DNA of 64,000 nt from Streptomyces sp. 2131.1 (lineage in GTDB: Bacteria; Actinomycetota; Actinomycetes; Streptomycetales; Streptomycetaceae). Under the pieces are notes generated by a model. The model saw only the letters and a list, made by a program, of their open reading frames with translations, had not been told where the DNA came from and searched no databases. The stretch covers positions 6,064,001 through 6,128,000 of the forward strand of contig NZ_FNSY01000001.1 in the NCBI RefSeq assembly GCF_900105515.1. The letters run 5' to 3'. Each line of letters opens with the position of its first letter. Position 1 is the stretch's first letter. The position numbers and the translations under genes are program-made. Positions 8,086 to 17,036 of this stretch are shown piece by piece.

Positions 8086-9687
8086 TCAGTGCGTGGGAGC
8101 CGCGGCGGGCTGAGCCGCCGCCGTCTCCTCCGCGAGGCGCTCCATGCCGCTCTGGGTGCGCAGCGGCTTCTCCTTGATGAACAGCACCGCGATCAGCGCC
8201 AGGAACGCGAAGGGGGCGCCGATCAGGAACACGTCGGCGGTGGCCACGCCGTACGCGTTCTCGACGATGACCCGGGCCGGCTCGGGAAGCTTGCTGAGCT
8301 CGGGGACACCGCCGCCGGTGCCGCCGCCGGCCGCACCGCCGAAGCCCTTCTCCAGCTCCTCGGCCACCCGGTGACCGAGGACGGCGCCGAGCGCGCTCGT
8401 ACCGATGGCGCCGCCGAGGCTGCGGAAGAACGACAGGACCGAGGTGGCCGCGCCGAGTTCGGAGGCGGGGACGTCGTTCTGGGCGGCCAGCACGAGGTTC
8501 TGCATCAGCATGCCGACGCCGACGCCGAGGACCACCATGTAGACGCTGAGCAGGCCGAACGAGGAGTCGGCGCCGATCGTGGAGAGCAGTCCCATGCCCG
8601 CGGTCATGATGATGCCGCCCGCGATGAGGAAGCCCTTCCACTTGCCCCGGGCGGAGATGATCTGGCCGGCCACGGTCGTCGAGACCATCAGACCGAGGAT
8701 CATCGGCAGGCTCATCAGGCCCGCGATCGTCGGGGACTTGCCCAGCGAGATCTGGAAGTACTGGGAGAGGAACACCGTGCCGCCGAACATGGCGACACCG
8801 ACCAGCAGGCTCGCCACCGTCGTCAGCGCGACGGTGCGGTTGCGGAAGATGTCCAGCGGGATGATCGGCTCCGCGACCCGCGACTCGACCCACACCGCGG
8901 CGGCCAGGAGGACCACACCGGCGGAGACGAGTGCGGCGGTCTGCCAGGACGCCCAGTCGAAGCGGTTGCCCGCGAGGGTCACCCACAGCAGCAGCGAACT
9001 GACACCGCTCATGATCAGGACGGCGCCGACGTAGTCGATCCTCACCTCGCGGCGGATCGTGGGCAGCTTCAGGGTCAGCTGGAGCAGCACGATCGCGAGC
9101 AGCGCGAACGGTACGCCGATGAAGAAGCACCAGCGCCAGCCCAGCCAGGAGGTGTCCACCAGGACTCCGCCGATGAGCGGCCCGGCGACCGTGCCGACGG
9201 CGAAGACGGCGCCGAAGATGCCGGAGTAGCGGCCGAGTTCGCGCGGCGGGATGATCGCCGCCATCACGACCTGGGCGAGCGCGGTGAGACCGCCCGCGCC
9301 GATGCCCTGCACGACACGGCTGACGATGAGCAGCCCGACGCTGTGCGAGAAGCCCGCGACGAGCGAGCCGATGACGAACATCGACAGGGAGAGCTGGATG
9401 AGCAGCTTCTTGTCGTACAGGTCGGAGAGCTTCCCCCAGATCGGCACGGTCGCCGTCATGGCGAGGAGTTCGGCCGTGACGACCCACGTGTACGAGGACT
9501 GGGTGCCGTGCAGGTCGGCGATGATCCGGGGCAGGGCGTTGGAGACGACCGTGGAGGCCAGGATGGCCACGAACATGCCGGCCATCAGGCCCGACATGGC
9601 CTGGAGTATCTGGCGGCGCGTCATGCCGGACGCGGGCCCCTCGGTCGGACCGGCGGCGCCGGTTTCGGGTGTGACGGCAGCGGTCAT
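8086..9687 (-). CDS. DHA2-type MFS multidrug efflux transporter
   Basis: A 533-residue, 14-helix major facilitator of the DHA2 drug:H+ antiporter group. The first helix begins ILQAMSGLMAGMFVAILASTVVSNALPRI. Motif A is GKLSDLYDKKLLIQLSL. Motif C-like GTVAGPLIGGVLVDTS lies in helix 5, and GWRWCFFIGVPFALL is characteristic of EmrB/QacA-like exporters. The C-terminal tail after TM14 (KPLRTQSGMERLAEE) is cytoplasmic. ATG 9687 has a GAGGAA ribosome site. The gene lies 106 bp downstream of a tetR gene on the same strand, so it is probably derepressed by the TetR ligand. The substrate is unknown. Confidence 0.92.
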   Translation of the reverse strand: MTAAVTPETGAAGPTEGPASGMTRRQILQAMSGLMAGMFVAILASTVVSNALPRIIADLHGTQSSYTWVVTAELLAMTATVPIWGKLSDLYDKKLLIQLSLSMFVIGSLVAGFSHSVGLLIVSRVVQGIGAGGLTALAQVVMAAIIPPRELGRYSGIFGAVFAVGTVAGPLIGGVLVDTSWLGWRWCFFIGVPFALLAIVLLQLTLKLPTIRREVRIDYVGAVLIMSGVSSLLLWVTLAGNRFDWASWQTAALVSAGVVLLAAAVWVESRVAEPIIPLDIFRNRTVALTTVASLLVGVAMFGGTVFLSQYFQISLGKSPTIAGLMSLPMILGLMVSTTVAGQIISARGKWKGFLIAGGIIMTAGMGLLSTIGADSSFGLLSVYMVVLGVGVGMLMQNLVLAAQNDVPASELGAATSVLSFFRSLGGAIGTSALGAVLGHRVAEELEKGFGGAAGGGTGGGVPELSKLPEPARVIVENAYGVATADVFLIGAPFAFLALIAVLFIKEKPLRTQSGMERLAEETAAAQPAAAPTH

Positions 9688-9793
9688 CGGCTGACGTTCC
9701 TCATTCTCTGGTGACTGGCTCCGCGGTCGGTGGTGCCGCCGAGTGGTGGTGCGGGGTGGGGAGCGGGGCTCGGCGGGACGCGCCGGGCCCCGC

Positions 9794-10396
9794 TCAGGTC
9801 TTCAGGCCGGCGGCCAGCGACGCGAACGCCTCGCGGTACAGGCTCTGGAAGGTGCGGGTACGGCCCGTGGCCACCCAGACCTCGACCGCGGCCCGCACGG
9901 CGGCGACGGCCACGTGCGCTAGGAGCCGGGGATACAGGTCGGTGTCCGGGTCCCGGCCGAGGCGTTCGGCGACGACGGCGACCATGGCGGTCTCGTCGGC
10001 GCCCCGCGCGGCCAGGAAGTTCGGGAGCAGGGCCGGGCTCTTTTTCAGGACGGCCATCTGGAGCTCCCAGCGCTCGTGGTCCTCCTCGATGGAGGCGAGC
10101 TCCTGGGCGATGGCCTCGCTGAGGGCTTCGAGCGCGCTCAGGTGCTCCGGGGCGTTGAGCACGGCCCGGCGGGTCCGCTCGGCGTTCTCCTGGGCGGGGC
10201 GCGTGATCGCGTCCTCCAGGCACGGGAAGTAGTTGAAGAACGTGCGCACGGAGACGCCGACCGCGTCGGTGACCGCTTCCACGGTCACGTGCTCGAAGCC
10301 GCGGTCGGCGGCCATGCGCAGGGCCGCGCCGGCCAGGGCGTCACGCGTGGCGCGCTTCTTGCGTTCACGCAGCCCCAGGGGCGGATCGTCGCTCAT
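9794..10396 (-). CDS. TetR-family regulator of the adjacent MFS exporter
   Basis: A 200-residue repressor. The TetR_N HTH is LRERKKRATRDALAGAALRMAADRGFEHVTVEAVTDAVGVSVRTFFNYF, with the canonical VSVRTFFNYF recognition helix. The C-terminal ligand/dimerisation domain contains LLAHVAVAAVRAAVEVWVATG. The start at 10396 (MSDDPPLG) is preferred over an in-frame ATG 36 bp upstream, because an inverted repeat that looks like its operator overlaps the longer version. It precedes the MFS gene on the same strand, so repressor and exporter probably form one autoregulated unit. Confidence 0.9.
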   Translation of the reverse strand: MSDDPPLGLRERKKRATRDALAGAALRMAADRGFEHVTVEAVTDAVGVSVRTFFNYFPCLEDAITRPAQENAERTRRAVLNAPEHLSALEALSEAIAQELASIEEDHERWELQMAVLKKSPALLPNFLAARGADETAMVAVVAERLGRDPDTDLYPRLLAHVAVAAVRAAVEVWVATGRTRTFQSLYREAFASLAAGLKT

Positions 10397-10413
10397 GAAG
10401 GTGCATGCTATGC

Positions 10414-10436
10414 AATTTTGCAGGCTGGGCAAAATT
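10414..10436. promoter_or_regulatory. inverted repeat AATTTTGC-N7-GCAAAATT, candidate TetR operator
   Basis: Eight-base perfect arms at 10414-10421 and 10429-10436 lie 18-40 bp before the tetR ATG. The AT-rich arms stand out strongly from the ~72% GC surroundings. Position and symmetry suit a TetR dimer repressing its own tetR-MFS operon. Confidence 0.65.
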
Positions 10437-10460
10437 CCGGAACGGTGCCTGCGGAAGGGC

Positions 10461-11429
10461 CTACCGGGAGGCCGGGAGCGTCGGGAGGATCTTCTCCACG
10501 ATGCCGAGGATGACGTCGTCCCCGGGCAGGACCGCCCCGGACTCGCTCCACACGGTGAAGTCGAAGGTGCCGCCCGGGTCCTTCCGGTCGAGGGCCACGG
10601 TCAGCGTTCTCGCCAGGGGCCCTTCCATGGCGGGGCTGGTGGATCCTACGCCCCCGAAGCGGAACTGCATGAGGTGGTCCGAGGTGAAGACCGCTGGCCG
10701 GCCGAGGACCTTGCCCTCCCGGTGCTCCAGCGTCTGGGGCGCCAGCACCTTCGTGTAGAGGGCGATCGTCATGTGGTTGTACGTTGCCGAGAACTCCACG
10801 GTGTACGTGTCGAACTGGACCCGGGCCTCCGATTCGGGGACCTTGTCGGCGGTCAGGGACGCGGTGCCGCTGTTTCCGTACGCCACCAACGGTGTTTCAC
10901 CGGGCGTGCCGAGGAGGGCCGCCAGGTCGGAGCGGTTGAGCGCCTTGCACAGGTCGCCGCCGGTGACCGCGCCCGGCGTCAGGGCGTACGCCTTCGGCAG
11001 CTTCTTCCCGGCGGCGTCGTCCGAGCAGGTGGCGGGCTGCCGTGAGGTGGCGGTGGCGTCCCCCGTGACGCGGGGAGCCAGCCACACCGCGCCCACGAGG
11101 GCCCCGACCAGGGCCAGGGCCAGGAAGACCTGCGCCGCGGTGTTGGGTTCCTTCTTCTGGGGCGCCGCCGGCCCGGCGCCGGGGCACGGCTGCGCCTGCG
11201 ACGCCGGGCCGCCCGCCACCACCTTGCGGGCGTGCCAGGCATGGACCACCGTGCGGATGCGGTAGGCGGTGACGAGGAGGAGGGCCGCGCCGAGCCCCGC
11301 CATGATCCACCGGTTCTCGGGTTCGGTGACGGCGTTGAGCACCATGCCCGCGCCGAAGAGGGAACCGAAGAGGATCAAGAGAGGTTCGCGTACCCAGAAG
11401 GGAAGAACGCGGACGATGAGACCGAGCAT
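10461..11429 (-). CDS. three-helix membrane protein with extracytoplasmic domain, function unknown
   Basis: A 322-residue protein. Two N-terminal membrane helices lie at about residues 14-33 (REPLLILFGSLFGAGMVLNA) and 42-58. A cytoplasmic His/Lys/Pro/Gln-rich loop follows, then a third helix at about 97-116 (QVFLALALVGALVGAVWLA). The remaining ~200 residues should be outside the cell. They contain a Cys pair (ATCSDD and GGDLCKAL) and a beta-rich domain reaching GDDVILGIVEKILPTLPASR. Several Streptomyces proteins of this layout carry DUF labels such as DUF6215; I suspect that family but cannot confirm it. No operon partner is evident. Confidence 0.7.
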   Translation of the reverse strand: MLGLIVRVLPFWVREPLLILFGSLFGAGMVLNAVTEPENRWIMAGLGAALLLVTAYRIRTVVHAWHARKVVAGGPASQAQPCPGAGPAAPQKKEPNTAAQVFLALALVGALVGAVWLAPRVTGDATATSRQPATCSDDAAGKKLPKAYALTPGAVTGGDLCKALNRSDLAALLGTPGETPLVAYGNSGTASLTADKVPESEARVQFDTYTVEFSATYNHMTIALYTKVLAPQTLEHREGKVLGRPAVFTSDHLMQFRFGGVGSTSPAMEGPLARTLTVALDRKDPGGTFDFTVWSESGAVLPGDDVILGIVEKILPTLPASR

Positions 11430-11515
11430 CCGGTGATCTCAGCAGAGCGTGATCATTCCTGCTGTGACGGAGGCCATAATTCCGGGCAGGTTCGGACCTG
11501 GTGGTCGAATCGTGA

Positions 11516-11725
11516 TCAGCCACCCGTCCGGCGCATCACGGCCACCCCTCTCGGCTTCAGCGTGAGGGCGCCCTGGTCGTTGGAGACGAAGTCGATCTCT
11601 TCCGCCCAGTCCGGGTAGTTCATGCCCCGGGTGGAGCCCATCACCATGAAGTTGGTGGTGACGGGGACGCCCGGTGAGAGCTCGCGCAGGATGTCCCGCT
11701 CGGCGCGCGGATGCACGGCCGGGCC
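11516..11725 (-). pseudogene. remnant of GH42 beta-galactosidase
   Basis: About 65 recognisable residues: ERDILRELSPGVPVTTNFMV, then MNYPDWAEEIDFVSND. These match the central (alpha/beta)8-barrel segment of GH42 beta-galactosidases, where VPVTTNFM and DFVSNDHY are conserved. The text then jumps directly to GALTLKPRGVAVMRR, which looks like the extreme C-terminus of the same family (LxPRGVAVLR). Several hundred residues between barrel and tail are missing, and nothing resembling the N-terminal half remains. It is a doubly truncated relic lying just 3' of a second broken glycosidase. Confidence 0.6.
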
Positions 11726-11781
11726 CGGCCGGCGGGGCGCGGAGTAATCCGGTCCCGTCGGCCGGGCGGGCTGATGGGGCG

Positions 11782-12722
11782 TCAGGCAGTCAGCTTCCAG
11801 CGCTGGTTGTCCCTGCCCCAGCGGGAGTAGAGCTGGAGCTTCGAGGTGGCGCGGTCCACATCCAGGCAGAGTCCGGACTGCGCCCCGCGGATCGTGCCGT
11901 CGGAGTGGAACGTCCAGGCAGTCCTGGGTGCCGAGGCTGGTCAGGGCCGTGGTGGGCGAGCCGGAGCGGGTGCCCCAGGCGTACGCGAGGCGGTCGAGGC
12001 CCGTGGTGTTGTGGACGCGCAGGCGCGGGGCCGATGCGGTGCCCTCCAGGCGGTACAGCGCGTACCAGTCGTAGTCGGGCCGGTAGGTGTGCTTGCCGCC
12101 CAGGCCCGGCCAGTACACGCTGCCCTTGCCCAGCGAGTGGGCGATGTCGGTGGCGGCCCTCAGATACCGGACGAAGTTGTCCGTGCTCGCCGCGTCGTTG
12201 TAGTCGCGCCCGTCGTCCATCGGCGCGCCGAACTCGTCCAGCACCGTGCGCGCCCCGCAGGAGCCGATGCGGTTGTTGAACTCCGTGATCCACTCGTCGT
12301 ACGTCTTGTACAGGTGCAGGGAGAGGCGCGTGCCCGTCAGGCGCTGGTCGGCGCAGACCGAGGTGACCTCGCCGTCGTAGCCGGAGCCGCTGACGACGAT
12401 CCGGTCCCGGGGGACGGAGGGGTGGGCGGCGACCCAGGACGCGGCCACGTCGGCCCAGGCGGCGGCGGTGTAGCCGTGCGGCTCGTTCATGGGCTCGAAG
12501 TAGACGTGGGAGTCGGCGCCGTACTTTGCGACGACCGCGTTCCGCATCGCGTCGAGGGCCGCCGTGTTCACGACCATGCCGCCCGAGGAGGTCCCGTCCT
12601 CCCAGTAGGACAGGATGACGTCGAAGCCCAGGCCGGTCGCGGCGTCCACGGTGCCCGCGTAGGCGTCCTCGGGGGCGTGGCAGAAGACGGAGCTGCCCGT
12701 CGCGCCCAACTCCAGCCAGCGC
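11782..12722 (-). pseudogene. truncated, frameshifted GH5-type cellulase with ricin-type lectin tail
   Basis: The frame reads GFDVILSYWEDGTSSGGMVV, VYFEPMNEPHGYTAAAWADV (acid/base Glu in NEPH), then TVLDEFGAPMDDGRDYN (nucleophile Glu in LDEFG) and GKGSVYWPGLGGKHTYRPDY. This is a GH5-like hydrolase followed by the start of a ricin beta-trefoil (TTALTSLGTQDCLDV). The lectin then jumps frame: CLDV is followed, in another frame, by WTFHSDGTIRGAQSGLCLDV...WGRDNQRWKLTA-stop at 11782. The bases TGGACGT fit both sides of the joint, so an internal deletion between short repeats probably removed about 25 codons. The N-terminus is also gone: homology begins abruptly near 12720 at a junction with an unrelated opposite-strand fragment. 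Confidence 0.7.
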
Positions 12723-12845
12723 ACCAAGCTCGTCCTCGACAAGTACGACAACGCCTACAACGTGCTCTCCGTCATGTACCAGGAGAAGTCCACCGGCACC
12801 ACACCGTCAGCCCTGCACGTGGTCGACTTCAAGCTGCCCGCCTGA
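12723..12845 (+). pseudogene. C-terminal fragment of an unidentified protein
   Basis: A 40-codon stretch reads TKLVLDKYDNAYNVLSVMYQ, then STGTTPSALHVVDFKLPA-stop at 12845. It is coding-like but has no start, and it begins exactly where the opposite-strand GH5 fragment loses its N-terminus. It looks like the tail of a secreted carbohydrate-active or repeat protein left by a rearrangement. The family is not recognised; a BNR-repeat or lyase tail is only a guess. Confidence 0.4.
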
Positions 12846-12907
12846 CGGGGGGCGCGTACGGCGGGGCCTGTCGATCACCGGATCGGGCGGGCCCCACCGT
12901 CTGTATA

Positions 12908-12990
12908 TTGTTATCGCTCACGCAACTAACTCCCTCTTATAAGCAAGTCACTTGATGAGGGGTTGAGGGAGATTGAGTTAGCGCTCACAA
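12908..12990 (+). promoter_or_regulatory. two LacI-type operators upstream of galM
   Basis: GTTATCGCTCAC (12910-12921) and GTTAGCGCTCAC (12977-12988) are copies of the 12-bp core repeated across this arabinose island. The second abuts the galM ATG. The interval is an AT-rich island (TATATTGTTAT, CTTATAAGC) and should contain the promoter, but I cannot fix the -10 and -35 boxes. Confidence 0.7.
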
Positions 12991-14105
12991 TGATAGGTGT
13001 GTATCAGTCCGAGAGAACTCCTCCGACCTCCTCCACGGCCCTCTTCGCCGGAGGCCCGCCCGTCTGCCGCCCCGACGCGTACTCCGGGCAGCGGTGGACC
13101 TTCGGCTTCCCCGGCGGGCTCGTGGCGGAGGTGCACACGCGCGGTGCCCGCCTCCACGGCCTCTGGGTGCCGGACCGGAACGGCGACATGGCCGACGTCG
13201 TCCTGGCGCCCGCCGACCCGGCCCAAACGGCCACCGCCGCCCGGTACTTCGGCGCCACCGTCGGCCGCTACGCCAACCGCATCGCGCGCGGCCGGTTCAC
13301 CCTGGACGGCACGCCCCACCGGCTGACGACACAGGAGAACGGCCACTGCCTGCACGGCGGGACGGACGGGTTCGACAACAGGGTCTGGGAAGCCGAAAGC
13401 GTGCACACCCCCGACCGGACCGGGGTGCTCCTGCACCTCCGCAGCCCCGACGGCGACCAGGGCTTCCCCGGCAACCTGGACGTCACGGTGGGCATGCTCA
13501 TCGGCCGGGGCGGCGACCTCACCTTCTCCTACGCGGCGTTCACCGACGCCGCCACCCCGGTCAGCCTGACCAACCACGCCTACTTCAACCTCGACGGCGA
13601 GGGCGTCGGTGACATCCTCGGCCACGAACTGGCCGTCGAGGCAACCCACTTCACGCCCGTCGGCCCGGACCTCATCCCGCGCGGCGACCATCTCCCCGTC
13701 ACCGGCACACCGTTCGACCTGCGCAGGCCGCGCGTGATCGGCGAGGCGCTGACCCGGCCGGCTGAGCAACTCGACGTGACAGGCAACGGGTTCGACCACA
13801 ACTTCGTACTGAAGGCGCGCCGGGACGACGAGCCGCGCACCGCCGCCGTCCTGTACGCCCCGGCCACGGGCCGCTCGCTGGAGGTGCTGACCACCGAACC
13901 CGGCCTCCAGGTCTACACCGGGGGACAGCTGGACGGAGCCGTCGTCGGCAAGGGTGGTACGCGCTACCGGGCGGGCGCCGGCATCGCGCTGGAGACCCAG
14001 CACTTCCCCGACTCGCCCAACCGCCCCGGCGACCCGTCCACCGTGCTGCGGCCCGGTGACGAGTACCGGTCGAGGACGGTCCTGCGGTTCGGCACCCGGG
14101 ACTGA
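12990..14105 (+). CDS. galM: aldose 1-epimerase (galactose mutarotase)
   Basis: A 371-residue cytoplasmic mutarotase interconverting alpha and beta anomers of aldoses, feeding isomerases and kinases. Family signatures in order: FGATVGRYANRIARGRFTLD, HCLHGGTDGFDNRVW, the catalytic-His segment SLTNHAYFNLDGEG, the GTPFDLRRPRVIG loop, DHNFVLK, TTEPGLQVYTGG, and the catalytic-Glu segment ALETQHFPDSPN. ATG 12990 is chosen although no clear Shine-Dalgarno is seen; TTG 12963 would place the operator inside the gene, and GTG 12999 is an alternative. Two copies of the island's operator upstream tie it to arabinose/pentose induction. It ends at a long perfect hairpin shared with the converging sugar-permease gene. 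Confidence 0.9.
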   Translation: MIGVYQSERTPPTSSTALFAGGPPVCRPDAYSGQRWTFGFPGGLVAEVHTRGARLHGLWVPDRNGDMADVVLAPADPAQTATAARYFGATVGRYANRIARGRFTLDGTPHRLTTQENGHCLHGGTDGFDNRVWEAESVHTPDRTGVLLHLRSPDGDQGFPGNLDVTVGMLIGRGGDLTFSYAAFTDAATPVSLTNHAYFNLDGEGVGDILGHELAVEATHFTPVGPDLIPRGDHLPVTGTPFDLRRPRVIGEALTRPAEQLDVTGNGFDHNFVLKARRDDEPRTAAVLYAPATGRSLEVLTTEPGLQVYTGGQLDGAVVGKGGTRYRAGAGIALETQHFPDSPNRPGDPSTVLRPGDEYRSRTVLRFGTRD

Positions 14106-14108
14106 GGA

Positions 14109-14157
14109 GACATGGCTGTGCCCGCCGGTTCACCGAACCGGCGGGCACAGCCATGTC
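14109..14157. terminator. 23-bp perfect-stem bidirectional terminator
   Basis: Positions 14109-14131 pair without mismatch to 14135-14157 around the loop ACC. The stem contains GGCTGTGCCCGCCGGTTC. It separates convergent galM and the sugar-permease gene, and is one of the strongest hairpins in the window. Confidence 0.9.
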
Positions 14158-14169
14158 AGCAGCGGGTCG

Positions 14170-15417
14170 TCAGGCGCCCGCCCGCCGCTTGTTCCATACG
14201 TCGAAGCCGACCGCGGCCAGCAGCACCAGGCCCTTGATGACCTGCTGCCAGTCGGTGCCCACCCCGACCAGGTTCATGCCGTTGTTGAGCACACCGAGGA
14301 CCAGGCCGCCGATGATGGCGCCCAGCACGGTGCCCACACCGCCGCTCATGGACGCGCCGCCGATGAACGCGGCGGCGATGGCCTCCAGTTCGAAGTTCAC
14401 CCCCGCCTTCGGCGAGGCCGCGTTGAAGCGCGCAGCGAAGACGAGACCGGCCAGCGCGGCGAGCATCCCCATGTTGAGGAAGACCGCGAAGGTCACCTTC
14501 CGGTCCTTGACCCCGGACAACTTCGCGGCGGGCAGGTTGCCGCCGATCGCGTACACATGGCGCCCGATGACCGCGTTGCGCATCACGTAGCCGAAGCCGA
14601 CCAGCAGCACGGCCAGGATGAGCAGGACCACGGGCGCGCCCTTGTAGCTGGCCAGCAGCAGCGTCGTGACGAGCACGGCGGCGACCAGGGCCGTCACCTT
14701 CAGCGCGAACAGGCCCGTGGGCAGGGTGTCCAGCGTGAACTCCCGTTGGCGCCGGCGGTCCCGCAGCTCCTGGAGCACGACGTACCCGGCCAGTCCGAGA
14801 CCCAGCAGCAGGGTGATGTTGTGGTAGTTCGTCTCCGGCCCCACCTCGGGCAGGAAGCCGTTGGCGACCCGCTGCATGCCCTCCGGGAACGGACCGAGCG
14901 TCTGGCCCTTGAGGAAGATCTCCGTCAGCCCGCGGAACAGCAGCATCCCCGCGAGCGTCACGATGAACGACGGGATACCGACGTACGCGATGAAGAAACC
15001 CTGGAGCGCCCCGGCGACCGCCCCCAGCAGCAGCGTGAGGAGCACCGCGACCGGCCAGGCGAGATGGTGCTCGACCATCAGCACCGCCCCGACGCCCCCG
15101 ACCAGGGCCATCAACGAGCCCACCGACAGGTCGATGTGCCCCGAGATGATGACGATCATCATGCCGATGGCGAGGATCAGGATGTAGCTGTTCTGCAGCA
15201 CCAGGTTGGAGACGTTGCGCGGCAGCAGCAGGTCGCCTCCCGTCCAGATCTGGAACAGCAGCACGATCAGACCGAGCGCGAAGAGCATCCCGTACTGGCG
15301 CATGTTCCGCCGTACGCCGTCCAGGAGCACCCGGACCACCGGGGTTCCCGTCGGTGGTGCCCCGCCCTCGCCCGAGGGCGGAGTGGCCTTCGTGTGGGTG
15401 CTGACGTCGGTGCTCAT
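14170..15417 (-). CDS. sugar ABC transporter permease (GguB/XylH-MmsB type)
   Basis: A 415-residue permease with about ten membrane helices. The BPD_transp_2 signature is clear: [53 protein letters not shown], and near the end [35 protein letters not shown]. The length (about 80 residues longer than RbsC) and the insert between helices ([18 protein letters not shown]) fit XylH/GguB-type permeases for multiple monosaccharides. ATG 15417 overlaps the ATPase stop (ATGA), implying translational coupling. It is the last gene of a three-gene minus-strand operon (binding protein, ATPase, permease) controlled by an operator near 18200. Confidence 0.92.
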   Translation of the reverse strand: MSTDVSTHTKATPPSGEGGAPPTGTPVVRVLLDGVRRNMRQYGMLFALGLIVLLFQIWTGGDLLLPRNVSNLVLQNSYILILAIGMMIVIISGHIDLSVGSLMALVGGVGAVLMVEHHLAWPVAVLLTLLLGAVAGALQGFFIAYVGIPSFIVTLAGMLLFRGLTEIFLKGQTLGPFPEGMQRVANGFLPEVGPETNYHNITLLLGLGLAGYVVLQELRDRRRQREFTLDTLPTGLFALKVTALVAAVLVTTLLLASYKGAPVVLLILAVLLVGFGYVMRNAVIGRHVYAIGGNLPAAKLSGVKDRKVTFAVFLNMGMLAALAGLVFAARFNAASPKAGVNFELEAIAAAFIGGASMSGGVGTVLGAIIGGLVLGVLNNGMNLVGVGTDWQQVIKGLVLLAAVGFDVWNKRRAGA

Positions 15418-17036
15418 GCGTGCTGTCCTTCGGTGGGGGCGGTGCCCGCGGTGGCCACCGGTGGTACGGGGGTGTCCTGGGTCATGTGCCGCATCAGGAC
15501 TTCCTGGGTGGCGGCCTCGCGCGCGACCTCGCCGGTCAGCCGCCCGGCGGCCATGGTGTAGACGCGGTCGCACATGCCGAGCAGTTCGGGCAGCTCGGAG
15601 GAGATGAAGAGGATCGCCTTGCCCTCGGCGGCGAGCCGGTCGATCACGGTGTAGATCTCGAACTTGGCGCCCACGTCGACGCCGCGTGTGGGCTCGTCGA
15701 GGATGAGTACGTCGGGTCCGGTGAGGATCCACTTGCTGAGGACGACCTTCTGCTGGTTGCCGCCGGAGAGGCGGCCGACCGGTTCGAGGACGTTCGGCGT
15801 CTTGATGTTCATCGTCCGCCGGTACCGCTCGGCCACCTTGCGTTCCTCGTGGCCGTCGACGACTCCGCGCCGGGCGAGGTCGCCGAGCGAGGCGAGCGAG
15901 ACGTTCCGGGCCACCGAGTCCCCGAGGTCGAGGCCGTAGTGCTTGCGGTCCTCGGTGACGTACGCGATGCCGTTCGCGACCGCCTCGGGGACCGTACGGG
16001 TGCGCACCTCGCGGCCGTCCTTGAGGACCGAGCCCCGCTCGTAGTGGCCGTAGGAGCGCCCGAAGACGCTCATCGCGAGTTCGGTCCGGCCGGCGCCCAT
16101 CAGCCCGGCGATGCCGACGATCTCCCCGCGGCGGACCTGGAGCGAGACCCCGTCGACGACCCTGCGGCCGCGGTCGAGCGGGTGGCGCACCGTCCAGTCC
16201 CTGACCTCCAGGGCCGGGCGGGCGTCGGTCTCCCCGGTGTACGGCGTGCGGTCGGGGAAGCGGCTGTCGAGGTCCCGTCCCACCATGCCGCGGATGATGC
16301 GTTCCTCGGTGGTGCCCGGGTCGTTGACGTCCAGCGTCTCGATGGACCGCCCGTCGCGCAGGATGGTGACGGAGTCCGCGATCCGGGCGATCTCGTTCAG
16401 CTTGTGCGAGATGATGATCGAGGTGATGCCCTGGTCCTTCAGCTCCCGCATCAGCCGCAGCAGCTTGGCGCTGTCCTCGTCGTTGAGCGCCGCGGTGGGC
16501 TCGTCGAGGATCAGCAGCCGGACGTCCTTCGCCAGCGCCTTCGCGATCTCCACCAGCTGCTGCTTGCCCACCCCGATGTCGGCGACCCGGGTCTCCGGGT
16601 GGTCGTCGAGGCCGACGCGCTTGAGCAGCGCGGAGGCGCGGCGCAGCGACGCGCGCCAGTCGATGATCCCGCGCCGGGCCGGCTCGTTGCCGAGGAACAC
16701 GTTCTCGGCGATCGACAGATGGGGGACCAGGGCGAGTTCCTGGTGGATGATGACGATGCCGCGCTGCTCGCTGGCCCGGATGTCCTTGAAGTGGCACGGT
16801 TCGCCGTCGAAGAGGATCTCGCCCTCGTACGAGCCGTGCGGGTGGACGCCGGAGAGCACCTTCATGAGCGTCGACTTGCCGGCGCCGTTCTCCCCGCACA
16901 GGGCGTGCACCTCGCCGCGCCGCACGGACAGGGTCACCTCGGAGAGCGCCTTGACGCCGGGGAACGTCTTGACGATGGAGCGCATTTCGAGGACCGGGCC
17001 GGGCGGGGCTGGGGACCCGGGCGCGGCGGAGGTCAC
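15414..17036 (-). CDS. sugar ABC transporter ATPase (GguA/XylG-MmsA type)
   Basis: A 540-residue duplicated ATPase. In domain 1, Walker A is [10 protein letters not shown], the signature is [15 protein letters not shown] and Walker B is [11 protein letters not shown]. In domain 2 the Walker A is degenerate ([10 protein letters not shown]), the signature is [14 protein letters not shown] and Walker B is [12 protein letters not shown], as usual for monosaccharide importers of the CUT2 class. The GTG start at 17036 overlaps the binding-protein stop (GTGA), and the stop overlaps the permease start (ATGA), so the three cistrons are translationally coupled. It energises uptake of arabinose, xylose or galactose-like sugars with the neighbouring proteins. 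Confidence 0.93.
   Translation of the reverse strand: MTSAAPGSPAPPGPVLEMRSIVKTFPGVKALSEVTLSVRRGEVHALCGENGAGKSTLMKVLSGVHPHGSYEGEILFDGEPCHFKDIRASEQRGIVIIHQELALVPHLSIAENVFLGNEPARRGIIDWRASLRRASALLKRVGLDDHPETRVADIGVGKQQLVEIAKALAKDVRLLILDEPTAALNDEDSAKLLRLMRELKDQGITSIIISHKLNEIARIADSVTILRDGRSIETLDVNDPGTTEERIIRGMVGRDLDSRFPDRTPYTGETDARPALEVRDWTVRHPLDRGRRVVDGVSLQVRRGEIVGIAGLMGAGRTELAMSVFGRSYGHYERGSVLKDGREVRTRTVPEAVANGIAYVTEDRKHYGLDLGDSVARNVSLASLGDLARRGVVDGHEERKVAERYRRTMNIKTPNVLEPVGRLSGGNQQKVVLSKWILTGPDVLILDEPTRGVDVGAKFEIYTVIDRLAAEGKAILFISSELPELLGMCDRVYTMAAGRLTGEVAREAATQEVLMRHMTQDTPVPPVATAGTAPTEGQHA

Noticed and set aside
11516-12751. Treating the fused 411-codon frame as one intact cellulase
   Set aside because: It joins a GH5 part, out-of-frame lectin sequence and a GH42 fragment; the frame is open only because of GC bias.
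12963-12989. TTG start for galM at 12963
   Set aside because: It would place the operator inside the coding region and adds residues absent from mutarotases.
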